Positions 51,040-59,943 are shown, numbered from the stretch's first letter. The stretch: DNA of 64,000 nucleotides from Mycolicibacterium frederiksbergense (GCF_029893345.1 NZ_JARXVE010000010.1:124001-188000); one strand, 5' to 3'. The notes: a model not told the origin generated them from the letters alone. A program made the numbers and translations.

Positions 51040-52560
51040 ATGACATTCATGACAACAGTGCTCAGTGCCGATCTGGACCCGAGAACCGTCGAATTCATGT
51101 CTCGGCCGCGACACCTGTTCATCGACGGCCGTTGGGTCGAGGCCGCGTCCGGACGGCGGTTCGACACCGTCGACCCGGCCACCGAAGGGGTCATCACCAC
51201 CGTGGCTCAGGCCGGGGTCGAGGACGTCGAGCGGGCGGTGACCGCCGCCCGCCGGGCCTTCGAGGACGGCCCGTGGCCGACCATGACCCCGGCCGAGCGG
51301 CAGCGCATGCTGTGGCGCATCGCCGAGGGCATTTCCGCCCGCGCCGACCAGTTCGCCCAGCTGGAGAGCATCGACAACGGCAAGTCCGTAGCGGTCGCCA
51401 AGGCTGTCGACGTCACCTGGGCCGCGGAGATCTTCTACTACTACGCGGGCTGGGCCACCAAGATCGAGGGCCGCACCATCCCGGTGTCGGTGCCCTGGGC
51501 CCCGGGCGCGCGGTTCCACGCGTTCACCCTGCGCGAGCCGGTCGGCGTCTGCGCCCAGATCATCCCGTGGAACTTCCCGCTGGTGATGGCCGCGTTCAAA
51601 GTGGCACCCGCGCTGGCCTGCGGGAACACCGTCATCCTCAAGCCCGCCGAGCAGACCCCACTGACCGCGCTGCTGCTGGCCGAGGTGATCGCCGAAGCCG
51701 GTGTGCCCGACGGCGTGGTCAACGTGCTGACCGGGTTCGGCGATGTCGGGGCCGCGCTGTCGGCGCACGACGGGATCGACAAGGTCGCGTTCACCGGTTC
51801 CACCGAGGTGGGCCGCAAGATCGTCAACGCCGCATCGGGCAACCTCAAGAAGGTCTCGCTGGAACTCGGTGGCAAGAGCCCGCAGGTGATCTTCGCCGAC
51901 GCCGACCTGGAGGCCGCTATTCCCGGCGTGGCCAGCGGCTTCCTGTTCAATCACGGCCAGACCTGCACCGCGGGCACCCGGCTGCTGGTCGAGGACGCCA
52001 TCTTCGACGAGTTCACCGCCGGCGTGGCCGAGCACGCCGCCGGCCTGCGCATCGGCCCCGGCCTCGACCCCACCAACGACATCGGCCCGCTGGTATCGGG
52101 TGAGCAGCTCAGCAAGGTCACCGGTTATCTGGACGCCGGGATCGCCCAGGGTGCCCGGGCCCTGGCCGGCGGCGGTCGCCACGGTGACACCGGCTTCTAC
52201 GTCCAACCGACGCTGCTGGTCGACGTGGACCGGGAGTTCAGCGTCTACCGGGAGGAGATCTTCGGGCCGGTCGCCGTCGCGGTGCCGTTCAACCGCGAGG
52301 GGCGGGGTAGCGCCTCAATCAGGGAAGCCGCCAACGACACGCCCTACGGGCTGGCCGCCAGCGTGTGGACCCGTGACGTGTCGACCGCGCACCAGGTGGC
52401 CGCGCAGATCAAGGCGGGCACGGTGTGGGTGAACTGCCACAACGCGTTCGACACCGCATTGCCGTTCGGCGGTTACAAACAATCCGGTTGGGGTCGCGAA
52501 CTCGGCGAGGGTGCCATTGCCGAATACACCCAGACAAAAGCCGTCAATATCGCGCTCTGA
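51040..52560 (+). CDS. Aldehyde dehydrogenase of the amine island
   Basis: A 506-residue NAD-dependent aldehyde dehydrogenase close to the betaine/phenylacetaldehyde dehydrogenase group. IIPWNFPLVMAAFKVAPALA (cofactor Asn), FTGSTEVGRKIV, LELGGKSPQVIF (Glu275) and NHGQTCTAGTRL (Cys309) are canonical, as is the C-terminal FGGYKQSGWGRELG. It should oxidise the aldehyde formed by the copper amine oxidase three genes on. ATG 51040 and 51049 are both possible; no ribosome binding site is obvious, so the message may be leaderless or poorly translated at the first one. Confidence 0.9.
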   Translation: MTFMTTVLSADLDPRTVEFMSRPRHLFIDGRWVEAASGRRFDTVDPATEGVITTVAQAGVEDVERAVTAARRAFEDGPWPTMTPAERQRMLWRIAEGISARADQFAQLESIDNGKSVAVAKAVDVTWAAEIFYYYAGWATKIEGRTIPVSVPWAPGARFHAFTLREPVGVCAQIIPWNFPLVMAAFKVAPALACGNTVILKPAEQTPLTALLLAEVIAEAGVPDGVVNVLTGFGDVGAALSAHDGIDKVAFTGSTEVGRKIVNAASGNLKKVSLELGGKSPQVIFADADLEAAIPGVASGFLFNHGQTCTAGTRLLVEDAIFDEFTAGVAEHAAGLRIGPGLDPTNDIGPLVSGEQLSKVTGYLDAGIAQGARALAGGGRHGDTGFYVQPTLLVDVDREFSVYREEIFGPVAVAVPFNREGRGSASIREAANDTPYGLAASVWTRDVSTAHQVAAQIKAGTVWVNCHNAFDTALPFGGYKQSGWGRELGEGAIAEYTQTKAVNIAL

Positions 52561-52574
52561 TTTTTTTATGCGCC

Positions 52575-52613
52575 GTCAAATGAGAATCGCCAGCGACATC
52601 CATTCCCATTCAA
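52575..52613. repeat. Fourth TTCAAATGAGAAT-type site with an inverted partner
   Basis: GTCAAATGAGAAT (52575-52587) and the degenerate inverse ATTCCCATTCAA (52602-52613), between the aldehyde dehydrogenase stop and the second permease start. The copy matches the three upstream sites at 12 of 13 bases, suggesting the permease-oxidase pair has its own regulated promoter. Confidence 0.65.
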
Positions 52614-52632
52614 TTCCACTGAAGGTGATGCC

Positions 52633-54096
52633 ATGACAACTGACGCAGTTCTGGAACCCGGCGTGACCGCCGGTGGTCCCTCCCACCGACTGGCGGGAAA
52701 GCTCGGCCCCACCGCCATCGTGTTCATGGTGGTCGCGGCCGCCGCGCCGCTGACCGTGGTCGCCGGCACCTTCCCGATCGGCATCGCTGCCGGCAACGGA
52801 GCGGCGTTCCCCGCGTCCTACGGAGTGTGCACCGTCGTGCTGTTGTTGTTCGCGGTCGGTTTCACCGCCATGACGCGCCACATCCGTGGTGCCGGCGCCT
52901 TTTACACCTACATCGCGCACGGGTTCGGCCGGCATGCGGGGCTCGGTGCGGCCTTCCTGGCCCTGCTGTCCTACACCGCCGTGCAAGGCGGCGTGTACGG
53001 GTACATCGGTGCTTCGCTCAACGAGCTCGTCACCAGTCATGGCGGACCGTCGGTGCCCTGGTACTGCTACGCGCTGGTGATGATGGCGATCACCGGGTTC
53101 CTCGGCTACCGGCACATCGAATTGTCCGGCAAGGTGCTGGGCGTCCTGCTGGTCTGCGAGGTCGGCATCGTCCTGGTGATCAACGTCGCGGTGATCGGCC
53201 GTGGCGGGGCCGACGGTCTGTCGACTGCGGTGCTGCATCCGGGCAACTTCTTCTCCGGCGCCCCGGGTATCGCGCTGATCTTCGCGCTGGCCGGATACAT
53301 CGGGTTCGAGGCCACGGCGGTGTTCCGCGACGAGGCCCGTGATCCCGCCCGGACCATCCCGCGGGCCACCTATGTGGCGCTGCTGGTCATCGGCGGGTTC
53401 TACGCGTTGTCCAGCTGGGCTCTGGTCAGCGCCTGGGGCGACGCGGGCGCGGTGACCGAGGCGACCGACAACCCGGGCACCATGCTCACCGAGACCGCGA
53501 CCCACTACGTCGGCGCAGTGGCCGGTGACCTGGTCCAGATCTTCCTCATCACAAGCCTTTTCGCGGCGCTGCTGTCCTTCCACAATGTGCTGGCCCGGTA
53601 CATCTTCTCGCTGGGCAACACCCGGGCGCTGCCCGAGCGGTGCGGTCGGTCGCATCTGCGTCACGACTCCCCGCACATCGCGTCGGCGGTGCAGACCGCC
53701 TCGGCGCTGGTGTTGGTCGGCGCGTCCGTCGTCGCGAACCTGGACCCGGTGACGCAGGTGTTCACCTGGTTCGTCGGCGCCGCCTCGGTGGGCATCGTGG
53801 TGCTGATGACGCTGACCTCGGCGGCCATCATCGTCTACTTCCATCGCACCCGCTTCGACACCCGGCGGTGGAACACCGTCATCGCGCCCGGCCTCGGCTT
53901 CGCCGGCCTGGCGGTGCTGTCGGTGATGACCGCGGTGAACTTGCCACTGCTTGTCGGTGGCTCCGGCACCCTGGCCGCCATCATCGGCGTGCTACTCGCC
54001 GGCGCCTTCCTCGGCGGCATCGTGGTCGCGGTCATGCGCCCACATGCCGGACATCAAGACGAAAACACTGATATCGCAAAGGAGATCGCACGATGA
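52633..54096 (+). CDS. APC family permease coupled to the copper amine oxidase
   Basis: A 487-residue transporter with about 12 hydrophobic helices: GKLGPTAIVFMVVAAAAPLT as first helix, FEATAVFRDEARDPARTIPRA as the APC consensus loop. It starts at ATG 52633 (weak GAAGG upstream) and its stop overlaps the amine oxidase start (ATGA), a strong sign that it imports the oxidase's amine substrate. It is similar in plan to the permeases at 25.5 and 49.3 kb but not a copy of either by eye. Confidence 0.88.
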   Translation: MTTDAVLEPGVTAGGPSHRLAGKLGPTAIVFMVVAAAAPLTVVAGTFPIGIAAGNGAAFPASYGVCTVVLLLFAVGFTAMTRHIRGAGAFYTYIAHGFGRHAGLGAAFLALLSYTAVQGGVYGYIGASLNELVTSHGGPSVPWYCYALVMMAITGFLGYRHIELSGKVLGVLLVCEVGIVLVINVAVIGRGGADGLSTAVLHPGNFFSGAPGIALIFALAGYIGFEATAVFRDEARDPARTIPRATYVALLVIGGFYALSSWALVSAWGDAGAVTEATDNPGTMLTETATHYVGAVAGDLVQIFLITSLFAALLSFHNVLARYIFSLGNTRALPERCGRSHLRHDSPHIASAVQTASALVLVGASVVANLDPVTQVFTWFVGAASVGIVVLMTLTSAAIIVYFHRTRFDTRRWNTVIAPGLGFAGLAVLSVMTAVNLPLLVGGSGTLAAIIGVLLAGAFLGGIVVAVMRPHAGHQDENTDIAKEIAR

Positions 54097-56018
54097 CCGC
54101 AACACTCGAACCTCAGCAGAAGACCGCTGCCCCCGACCATCCACTCACGCCCCTGAGCGCCGACGAGATCCGCGCGGCACGCCGCATCGTGGATGAGCAC
54201 GGGCTGCTCGGCGAGAGCGTCCGCTTCGTGTTCGTCGCCCTGGACGAACCCCACAAACGGGACGTGCTGGCCTTCACCCCTGGCGACGACATCGACCGCC
54301 GGGCCCGGGTGCTGCTGCTGGACCGCGCCACCGGCCAGGGTTCCGACCTGGTGGTGTCGGTGACCGAAGGGCGCGTGGTCAGCGAGGTGTCGATCGACAG
54401 CACCGTCGACGGCCACGTGCCGATCCTCGACCAGGAATTCGAGGACATCGAGTCGTTCCTGCTCGACTGCCCCGAGTGGATCGAGGCGATGACCAGACGC
54501 AAGCTGAATCCCACTGATGTGCGGGCGGTTCCACTGTCGGCCGGGGTGTTCGGCCACGAGGACGAGGTGGGGCGCCGGATCGTGCGGGTGCTGGCGTTCT
54601 ACCAGTACGACGAGGCAGACCTGCCGTGGGCGCACCCGATCGACGGCGTGGTGGCCTACGTCGACCTCACCGGCCGCAAGGTCGTCAAGGTGATCGATGA
54701 GATTGAGCTGCCGCTGCCGACCGAACGCGGTCAGTGGGATGCCGAGCCGCACGCCGTGCCGGCGCGCACCGATCTCAAACCCATCGAGATCACCCAGCCC
54801 GAGGGGGCTAGTTTCACCGTCGACGGCAACCGGATCACCTGGGCCGACTGGGATTTCCGGTTCGGCTTCGACGTGCGTGAAGGCCTGACCCTGCACCAGC
54901 TGTCGATCGACGGCCGGCCCGTGGTGTACCGCGCATCCGTCGCGGAGATGGTCGTACCGTATGCCGACCCGTCGCCGGTGCGGTACTGGCAGAACTACTT
55001 CGACCAGGGCGAGTACCTGTTCGGCCGCTACACCAACGCGCTCGAACTGGGTTGCGACTGCCTGGGCGAGATCAAGTACTTCGACGTCACCATTGCCGAC
55101 GAGGATGGCAACCCCAAGGTGATGAAGAACGCAATCTGCTTGCACGAGGAGGACTTCGGCGTGCTGTGGAAGCACACCGACATGTTCAACGGCATGGCCG
55201 AGGTTCGCCGTTCGCGTCGCCTGGTGATCTCCTTCTTCCTGACCATCGGCAACTACGACTACGGCTTCTACTGGTACCTCTACCTGGACGGCACCATCCA
55301 GCTGGAGGCCAAGGCCACCGGCATCGTGTTTGCTTCGGCCTACCGCGGCCCGGACGGCTTCTCCACCGAGATGGCCCCCGGGCTGGGTGCGCCGTTCCAT
55401 CAGCACATGTTCTCGGCGCGGCTGGACATGGCTGTCGACGGGCTCACCAACACGGTCGAGGAAGTAGATGCCGTCGCGGTCCCCGTCGGCCCGGACAACC
55501 CGTGGGGCAATGCCTTCCGCCCGCAGAAGACGAAGCTGACCCACGAGCTGGAAGCCATGCGCACCGCCGACAACCTCAAGGCGCGCACCTGGCACATCAC
55601 CAACCCGACCAAGCAGAACCGGCTCGGTCAGAACGTCGGCTACGCGCTGTACCCCGAGGGACAGCCCACCCTGTTGGCCGATCCGTCGAGCTCGATCGCG
55701 AAGCGGGCCGCCTTCGCAACCAAGCACCTGTGGGTGACCAAATACGATCCGGCCGAACGGTATCCGGCGGGTCAGTTCGTCAACCAGCACCCGGGCAATG
55801 CCGGGCTGCCGTCCTACGTCGCGCAGGACCGCAACATCGACGGCGAGGACATCGTGGTGTGGCACACCTTCGGTCTGACCCACTTCCCGCGGCCCGAGGA
55901 TTGGCCGGTGATGCCGGTGGACTACGCCGGGTTCAAGCTCAAGCCGGTCAGCTTCTTTGACCAGAACCCGGCATTGGACGTTCCAGCTGCACCGAGGTCG
56001 CACTGCTGCGAGGATTGA
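54093..56018 (+). CDS. Copper-containing primary-amine oxidase (topaquinone)
   Basis: A 641-residue copper amine oxidase, converting primary amines such as phenylethylamine, tyramine or histamine to aldehydes with release of ammonia and H2O2. The cofactor tyrosine is in IGNYDYGFYW (Tyr388, Asn-Tyr-Asp consensus); the catalytic base is Asp304 in YFDQGEYLFG; copper ligands are His436 and His438 (HQH) and His597 (GLTHFPRPEDWP). Length and motifs match the Arthrobacter phenylethylamine/histamine oxidases, so an intracellular homodimer is expected; there is no signal peptide. It is coupled to the upstream permease and followed at 4 bases by a small membrane protein gene. Confidence 0.95.
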   Translation: MTATLEPQQKTAAPDHPLTPLSADEIRAARRIVDEHGLLGESVRFVFVALDEPHKRDVLAFTPGDDIDRRARVLLLDRATGQGSDLVVSVTEGRVVSEVSIDSTVDGHVPILDQEFEDIESFLLDCPEWIEAMTRRKLNPTDVRAVPLSAGVFGHEDEVGRRIVRVLAFYQYDEADLPWAHPIDGVVAYVDLTGRKVVKVIDEIELPLPTERGQWDAEPHAVPARTDLKPIEITQPEGASFTVDGNRITWADWDFRFGFDVREGLTLHQLSIDGRPVVYRASVAEMVVPYADPSPVRYWQNYFDQGEYLFGRYTNALELGCDCLGEIKYFDVTIADEDGNPKVMKNAICLHEEDFGVLWKHTDMFNGMAEVRRSRRLVISFFLTIGNYDYGFYWYLYLDGTIQLEAKATGIVFASAYRGPDGFSTEMAPGLGAPFHQHMFSARLDMAVDGLTNTVEEVDAVAVPVGPDNPWGNAFRPQKTKLTHELEAMRTADNLKARTWHITNPTKQNRLGQNVGYALYPEGQPTLLADPSSSIAKRAAFATKHLWVTKYDPAERYPAGQFVNQHPGNAGLPSYVAQDRNIDGEDIVVWHTFGLTHFPRPEDWPVMPVDYAGFKLKPVSFFDQNPALDVPAAPRSHCCED

Positions 56019-56022
56019 TTCC

Positions 56023-56430
56023 ATGTCCATCGGTCGCACGCCCGCCGTCCTCGGACGGCGGGCGTGTGCCGTGCTGGCCGCGGGCTCGGCGGCGTTGCAC
56101 GGTGTGATGTTGAGCCACGGCGGCAGTGCCGCGCTGATGGCGCTGATGGCCACGATGATGATCGCGTGCCTGTTCTGCGCGCGTGACCTGTGGCAGCGGG
56201 GCGCCCTGAGGGTGTGGTGTGCAGTGGCGCTGATGAACCTCGCGATGATCGCCGTGCACATGCCCATGCCTGGGCACCAACACGGGGCCGCATTGGCCGG
56301 CCCGCACCAGACCTCGACGCTGATGGGTGCGGCCACGCTGCTGGCGCTGATCGAGGTAATGCTCGCTGCGGCCGTGCTGATCTACCGCACGCGGGGTCGC
56401 TCGGTCACCGCGTTCGTAACGTCAGGGTGA
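56023..56430 (+). CDS. Small His/Met-rich membrane protein (four helices)
   Basis: A 135-residue protein with about four hydrophobic segments. Met and His are clustered in or near them (HGVMLSHGG, ALMALMATMM, VHMPMPGHQHGAALAGPHQ). GAGGA lies 8 bases before the ATG. It begins 4 bases after the copper amine oxidase stop and is surely co-transcribed. The clustered Met/His residues suggest copper handling for that enzyme, but this is inference from composition and position only; the family is not recognised beyond similarity to small mycobacterial DUF5134-like membrane proteins. Its last five residues are encoded within a direct-repeat copy (56413-56475), so the C-terminus may be altered by that element. 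Confidence 0.65.
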   Translation: MSIGRTPAVLGRRACAVLAAGSAALHGVMLSHGGSAALMALMATMMIACLFCARDLWQRGALRVWCAVALMNLAMIAVHMPMPGHQHGAALAGPHQTSTLMGAATLLALIEVMLAAAVLIYRTRGRSVTAFVTSG

Positions 56431-56475
56431 GAACCCGTTCGGTTTCCCGCCGTGGCGTTACGCACGCGACGCCCA
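56413..56475. repeat. Direct repeat copy 1 (about 63 bp, hairpin-forming)
   Basis: Begins TTCGTAACGTCAGGG and ends with CGTTACGCACGCGACGCCCA. The ends GTAACG and CGTTAC make it an imperfect inverted repeat. It contains the stop of the DUF559 remnant on the minus strand and the last codons of the membrane protein gene on the plus strand. Copy 2 is at 56804-56865. Confidence 0.75.
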
Positions 56476-56765
56476 CGCCTTGGCGAGCCTGCCGCGGACC
56501 GTGCCCGCACCGTCGCGGGCGGTGATCCGGATGACGATCCAGCACTCGTTGTAGACCGGGTATTGAGTCTGTGGCGGCGGGTAGCCCGCGCGAATGATCA
56601 GCAACCGCAACCACGGCCCAGGCGACGACCCGCGGGCCCACCGACGGTTCGGGTGTCTTTCGCAACGTAGGCATCGTGATGGACCGCGATGAACCGGCTT
56701 CGCAGGTCGTGGCGCGTCAACGCCCCGGCTGCAAGCGCCTCACTGCCGATAAATGGTTCCCCCAT
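56458..56765 (-). pseudogene. Eroded DUF559/AbiEi-like gene
   Basis: The N-terminus MGEPFIGSEALAAGALTRHD followed by LRSRFIAVHHDAYVAKDT is the conserved start of the large mycobacterial DUF559 / AbiEi-type family. After about 45 residues the frame shifts and most of the core is gone. In other frames pieces remain: IRAGYPPPQTQYPVYNE and, ending at the TAA at 56458-56460, IVIRITARDGAGTVRGRLAK AWASRA in part. Normal family members are close to 280-300 residues; here about 300 bases hold three collapsed fragments. Not functional. Confidence 0.72.
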
Positions 56766-56803
56766 GGGCGAAGAGTGTGCCGACCGGTACCGACACGCCT
56801 GCA

Positions 56804-56865
56804 TTCGTAACGTCAGGGCGGAAAAATGGCCGGATTCCCGCCGTGGCGTTACGCACGCGACGCCC
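56804..56865. repeat. Direct repeat copy 2
   Basis: TTCGTAACGTCAGGG (56804-56818) to CGCGACGCCCA (ending 56865), nearly identical to copy 1 (56413-56475) except in the loop. It lies upstream of the DUF559 remnant; beyond it a short piece resembling that gene's interior (GGGCTACCCGCC on the minus strand) suggests a second, still shorter remnant. Confidence 0.75.
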
Positions 56866-57008
56866 AGTGGCGGGTAGCCCGGCGCGCCCGCCCGCTCATA
56901 CGTTTGCACAACGCTGGGTATACGTCCTATACGCGGCGGCCATTCCAACCGCCTGTGGGCACCTTTGATACTCGACACACACCCCACCAGGATGTGAGGA
57001 GCATCTCA

Positions 57009-58484
57009 GTGACCTCAGAGGTTATAGACGGTCCGGCCCACGCGCCGACCCCTGCGACCGCGGCAGCCGACACCAAACTGAACCGCGGGTTCAGCTTCCG
57101 GGCCGCGCTGTCGCTGGCATTCGCCGACATCTCCCCGATTGTCGCGCTGTACGCGATCTTCGCGCTTGGCCTGTTCGCGGCCGGTCCGCGGTTCTTCTGG
57201 GCGTTTCCGATCGTCCTGGTGGGCCAGTTGTTGGTCGCCTGTGTCTTCGGCGAGCTGGCGTCGCGGTGGCCGTACGCGGGCAGCGTCTATCAGTGGGCGC
57301 GCCACGTCCGGGGCACCGCCTGGGGTTGGTTCGCCGCTTGGGCGTACATGTGGGGGCTCACCCTGACGCTGTCCACGATGGCCTATGCCGCGGCCGGCTT
57401 CCTGCTGGAGGTCGTCGGCGTCGAGGATGCCGGCCGGTGGACCAAGGCGGCCGTCGCGCTCGGCGTGATCGCGTTCGGCACCGCCGCCAACATGATCGGC
57501 CGCGGAGTGCTCAAGGTGATGATCGTGGCGAGCATCATCTGCGAGATCGTCGCCTCGGTGGTCCTCGGCGCGATTCTGCTGCTGTTCTACCGCGTCAACC
57601 CGATCTCCACCCTCTTCGAGGGCCTGCCGGACCAGCACGGTTCCACGCTCGGCCCGATGCTCATCGCCATCGCATTCGCCGGTTGGGCCTTCCTGGGCTT
57701 CGAATCGGCCGGCTCGATCGCCGAGGAGGTCGAACGACCGGAGCGCAACGTACCCAAGGCGATCATCCTGGCCCTGCTGCTGGTCGGAGTCATCGTGATG
57801 TTCTCCAGCGTCGCGGTGATCCTGGCGATCCCGGATCTGCCCGCGGTGCTCAACGAGAAGTCCGGCGACCCGGTATCGGCGACCCTGCTCACCCACCTCG
57901 GTCCTTCCATCGCGAAGCCGCTCCTGATCATGTTCGTGATCGGGTTCGTATCGGCCTTCCTCGCCGTCCAGTCGGCGGTCTCCCGAGCCGTGTACGGCGC
58001 GGCACGCGACCGCGCGCTCCCGGGCGCGGCGCAGCTGTCGCGGCTGTCCGGTCCCGAGCGCATGCCGATCCGCGCCATCGGACTGACCGCGGTCGTGTCG
58101 GCACTGTTCATCCTGTTCGCAGGGTCGAACCTCTACGACATGCTGGTCAACTTCAGCGTGATGGGTCCATACATCGCCTTCGCCATCCCGGTGTTCGGAG
58201 CCGCGCTGGCGCGTGCCACCGGCCGGTGGAAGCCGGGCCCGTTCACCCTCGGCCGGTGGGGTGCCCCGGTCACCTATGCCGCCGCGGCCTGGCTCGCGTT
58301 CGAGGTGGTCAACGTCGTCTGGCCCCGCCAGCAGGACGGCCAGCCCTGGTACATCGACGCCAGCATGCTGCTCAGCCTGATCGCCCTGGGTGTCCTCGGC
58401 ATCCTCGTCTACCTGCGTGTCCGCGGTCGGATCACCGCACCCGTCGGCGAAACCGCACCCGTGTCCCAACAAGTAAAGGAGTGA
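57009..58484 (+). CDS. APC family permease of the ureohydrolase island
   Basis: A 491-residue transporter with about 12 hydrophobic helices. FRAALSLAFADISPIVALYA begins the first helix; ASRWPYAGSVYQWARHVRG and FLGFESAGSIAEEVERPERN are the typical periplasmic and amphipathic APC segments found in amino acid and choline/GABA-like permeases. The GTG at 57009 has AGGAG 7 bases upstream; the frame continues upstream into the DUF559 remnants and repeat without coding character. First gene of a five-gene plus-strand operon with two SDRs, a deacetylase and a ureohydrolase. Confidence 0.88.
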   Translation: MTSEVIDGPAHAPTPATAAADTKLNRGFSFRAALSLAFADISPIVALYAIFALGLFAAGPRFFWAFPIVLVGQLLVACVFGELASRWPYAGSVYQWARHVRGTAWGWFAAWAYMWGLTLTLSTMAYAAAGFLLEVVGVEDAGRWTKAAVALGVIAFGTAANMIGRGVLKVMIVASIICEIVASVVLGAILLLFYRVNPISTLFEGLPDQHGSTLGPMLIAIAFAGWAFLGFESAGSIAEEVERPERNVPKAIILALLLVGVIVMFSSVAVILAIPDLPAVLNEKSGDPVSATLLTHLGPSIAKPLLIMFVIGFVSAFLAVQSAVSRAVYGAARDRALPGAAQLSRLSGPERMPIRAIGLTAVVSALFILFAGSNLYDMLVNFSVMGPYIAFAIPVFGAALARATGRWKPGPFTLGRWGAPVTYAAAAWLAFEVVNVVWPRQQDGQPWYIDASMLLSLIALGVLGILVYLRVRGRITAPVGETAPVSQQVKE

Positions 58485-58489
58485 ATCCC

Positions 58490-59176
58490 ATGTCATCTGT
58501 CGCCGTCGTGACCGGCGCCGCGTCCGGCATCGGCGCCGCGATCGTCGCCGCGCTGCAACGCAGCGGCTGGAGCGTGGCCGGCCTCGACCTGCAGCCCAGC
58601 CCGGACGTGCAGCTCGGACTGGCCTGCGACGTCGCCGATTCCGATGCCGTCGCCGCCGCGGTCGACCGCATCGGCACCGAGCTGGGTCCGATCGGCGCGC
58701 TCGTCAGCGCGGCCGGCCACTACGAGTACTCGCCGATCGGTGACATCACCGAGGAGCGCTGGAACCGGATGCTCTCGGTCCACCTCGGTGGGCTGGTCAA
58801 TACCGCGCGGGCGGTGCTGCCCGGGATGCTGGAGCGGGGCGAGGGCGCGATCGTGGCCGTGTCGAGTGAGCTCGCGATCGGCGGGACCGAGAGCGAGGCG
58901 CACTACTCCGCGGCCAAGGGCGCCATGCTCGGGTTCGTCCGGAGCCTCGGCGCGGAGGTCGCCGGGCGGGGCGTGCGGGTCAACGCCGTGGCGCCGGGCC
59001 CGACCGATACCCCGCTGCTGCCTGCACCGCAGCGCACGCCCGAATACCTGGCCGCACTCCCGGCCCGCCGTCTCGGCCGGCCGGACGAGATCGCCCAGGC
59101 CGTCCAATTCCTCGTCGACGAGGGCCAATTCTGTTGCGGCGAGGTGCTTTCGCCAAACATGGGAGCAGTGATCTGA
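58490..59176 (+). CDS. SDR family oxidoreductase (first of pair)
   Basis: A 228-residue short-chain dehydrogenase, on the short side for the family. TGAASGIGAAI cofactor motif, LDLQPSP after strand 2, SAAGHYEYSP in place of Asn-Asn-Ala-Gly, catalytic Ser in AVSSELAIGG and YSAAKGA, ending CGEVLSPNMGAVI. AAAGGAG lies 8 bases upstream of the ATG. Its stop shares a base with the next SDR start (TGATG). It probably oxidises an alcohol or reduces a ketone formed from the transported compound. Confidence 0.88.
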   Translation: MSSVAVVTGAASGIGAAIVAALQRSGWSVAGLDLQPSPDVQLGLACDVADSDAVAAAVDRIGTELGPIGALVSAAGHYEYSPIGDITEERWNRMLSVHLGGLVNTARAVLPGMLERGEGAIVAVSSELAIGGTESEAHYSAAKGAMLGFVRSLGAEVAGRGVRVNAVAPGPTDTPLLPAPQRTPEYLAALPARRLGRPDEIAQAVQFLVDEGQFCCGEVLSPNMGAVI

Positions 59177-59943
59177 TGACCGAACAGTTCCAACAAGGCC
59201 GGGTGGCCGTCGTCACCGGCGCGACCCAGGGCATCGGCCGCGCGATCGCCCGCCGGCTCGCCGCCGAAGGCGCCCGGGTGGGCGTCAACGGGCGGGTGGA
59301 GAACGAGGCGATGCGCGCCGTCGTCGCGGAGACGTCGGGCTTCGCGGTGCCTGCCGACATGGCCGACGCGGAGTCCGTGCGGAGCGCCTTCGCCCGGGTC
59401 GAGGCCGCGCACGACGCCGTCGACGTGCTGGTGTGCAACGCCGCTTACATGTCGATGAACCCGCTGCTCGATCACGATCCGGCCGACTGGTGGCGCAACG
59501 TCGACACGAACCTCACCGGCACCTTCCGCTCGATCCAGGCGGTCCTACCGGGCATGCGGCGACGCGGCGCCGGCCGCATCGTGATCGTCACCTCCGAGTG
59601 GGGCGTCGTGGGCTGGCCGAACGCGACCGCGTACGCCGCCTCGAAGGCCGGGCTGATCGCGCTCACCAAGTCGCTCGGGCGGGAGCTGGCACCCGAGAAC
59701 ATCACCGTCAACGCGGTCGCCCCCGGTATCACCGACACCCCGCAGCTGCAGGTGGACGCCGACGACGCGGGGCTCACCCTGGCGGAGATGCACGCCCGCT
59801 ACGCGGCCGAGATCCCGGCGGGCCGGATCGGCGCCCCGGAGGACATCGCGGCCGCCGTCGCCCTGTTGTGCCGGCCCGGCCTGGGTGCCTTTGTCGGCCA
59901 AACCATCTCGGTCAACGGCGGCAGCACCCGGGCCCGCGCATGA
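59176..59943 (+). CDS. SDR family oxidoreductase (second of pair)
   Basis: A 255-residue classical short-chain dehydrogenase: TGATQGIGRAIARRLAAEGA, VNGRVENE after strand 2 (Arg suggests NADP), VCNAAYMSM, Ser in VTSEWGVVG, YAASKAG, and the C-terminal VGQTISVNGG. Paired directly with another SDR with one base shared. Two successive dehydrogenases of this type often act on neighbouring steps or form a heteromer. Substrate unknown. Confidence 0.88.
   Translation: MTEQFQQGRVAVVTGATQGIGRAIARRLAAEGARVGVNGRVENEAMRAVVAETSGFAVPADMADAESVRSAFARVEAAHDAVDVLVCNAAYMSMNPLLDHDPADWWRNVDTNLTGTFRSIQAVLPGMRRRGAGRIVIVTSEWGVVGWPNATAYAASKAGLIALTKSLGRELAPENITVNAVAPGITDTPQLQVDADDAGLTLAEMHARYAAEIPAGRIGAPEDIAAAVALLCRPGLGAFVGQTISVNGGSTRARA

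Noticed and set aside
54054..56336. Minus-strand frame of 760 codons opposite the copper amine oxidase
   Set aside because: Antisense shadow; all catalytic residues of the oxidase are on the plus strand.
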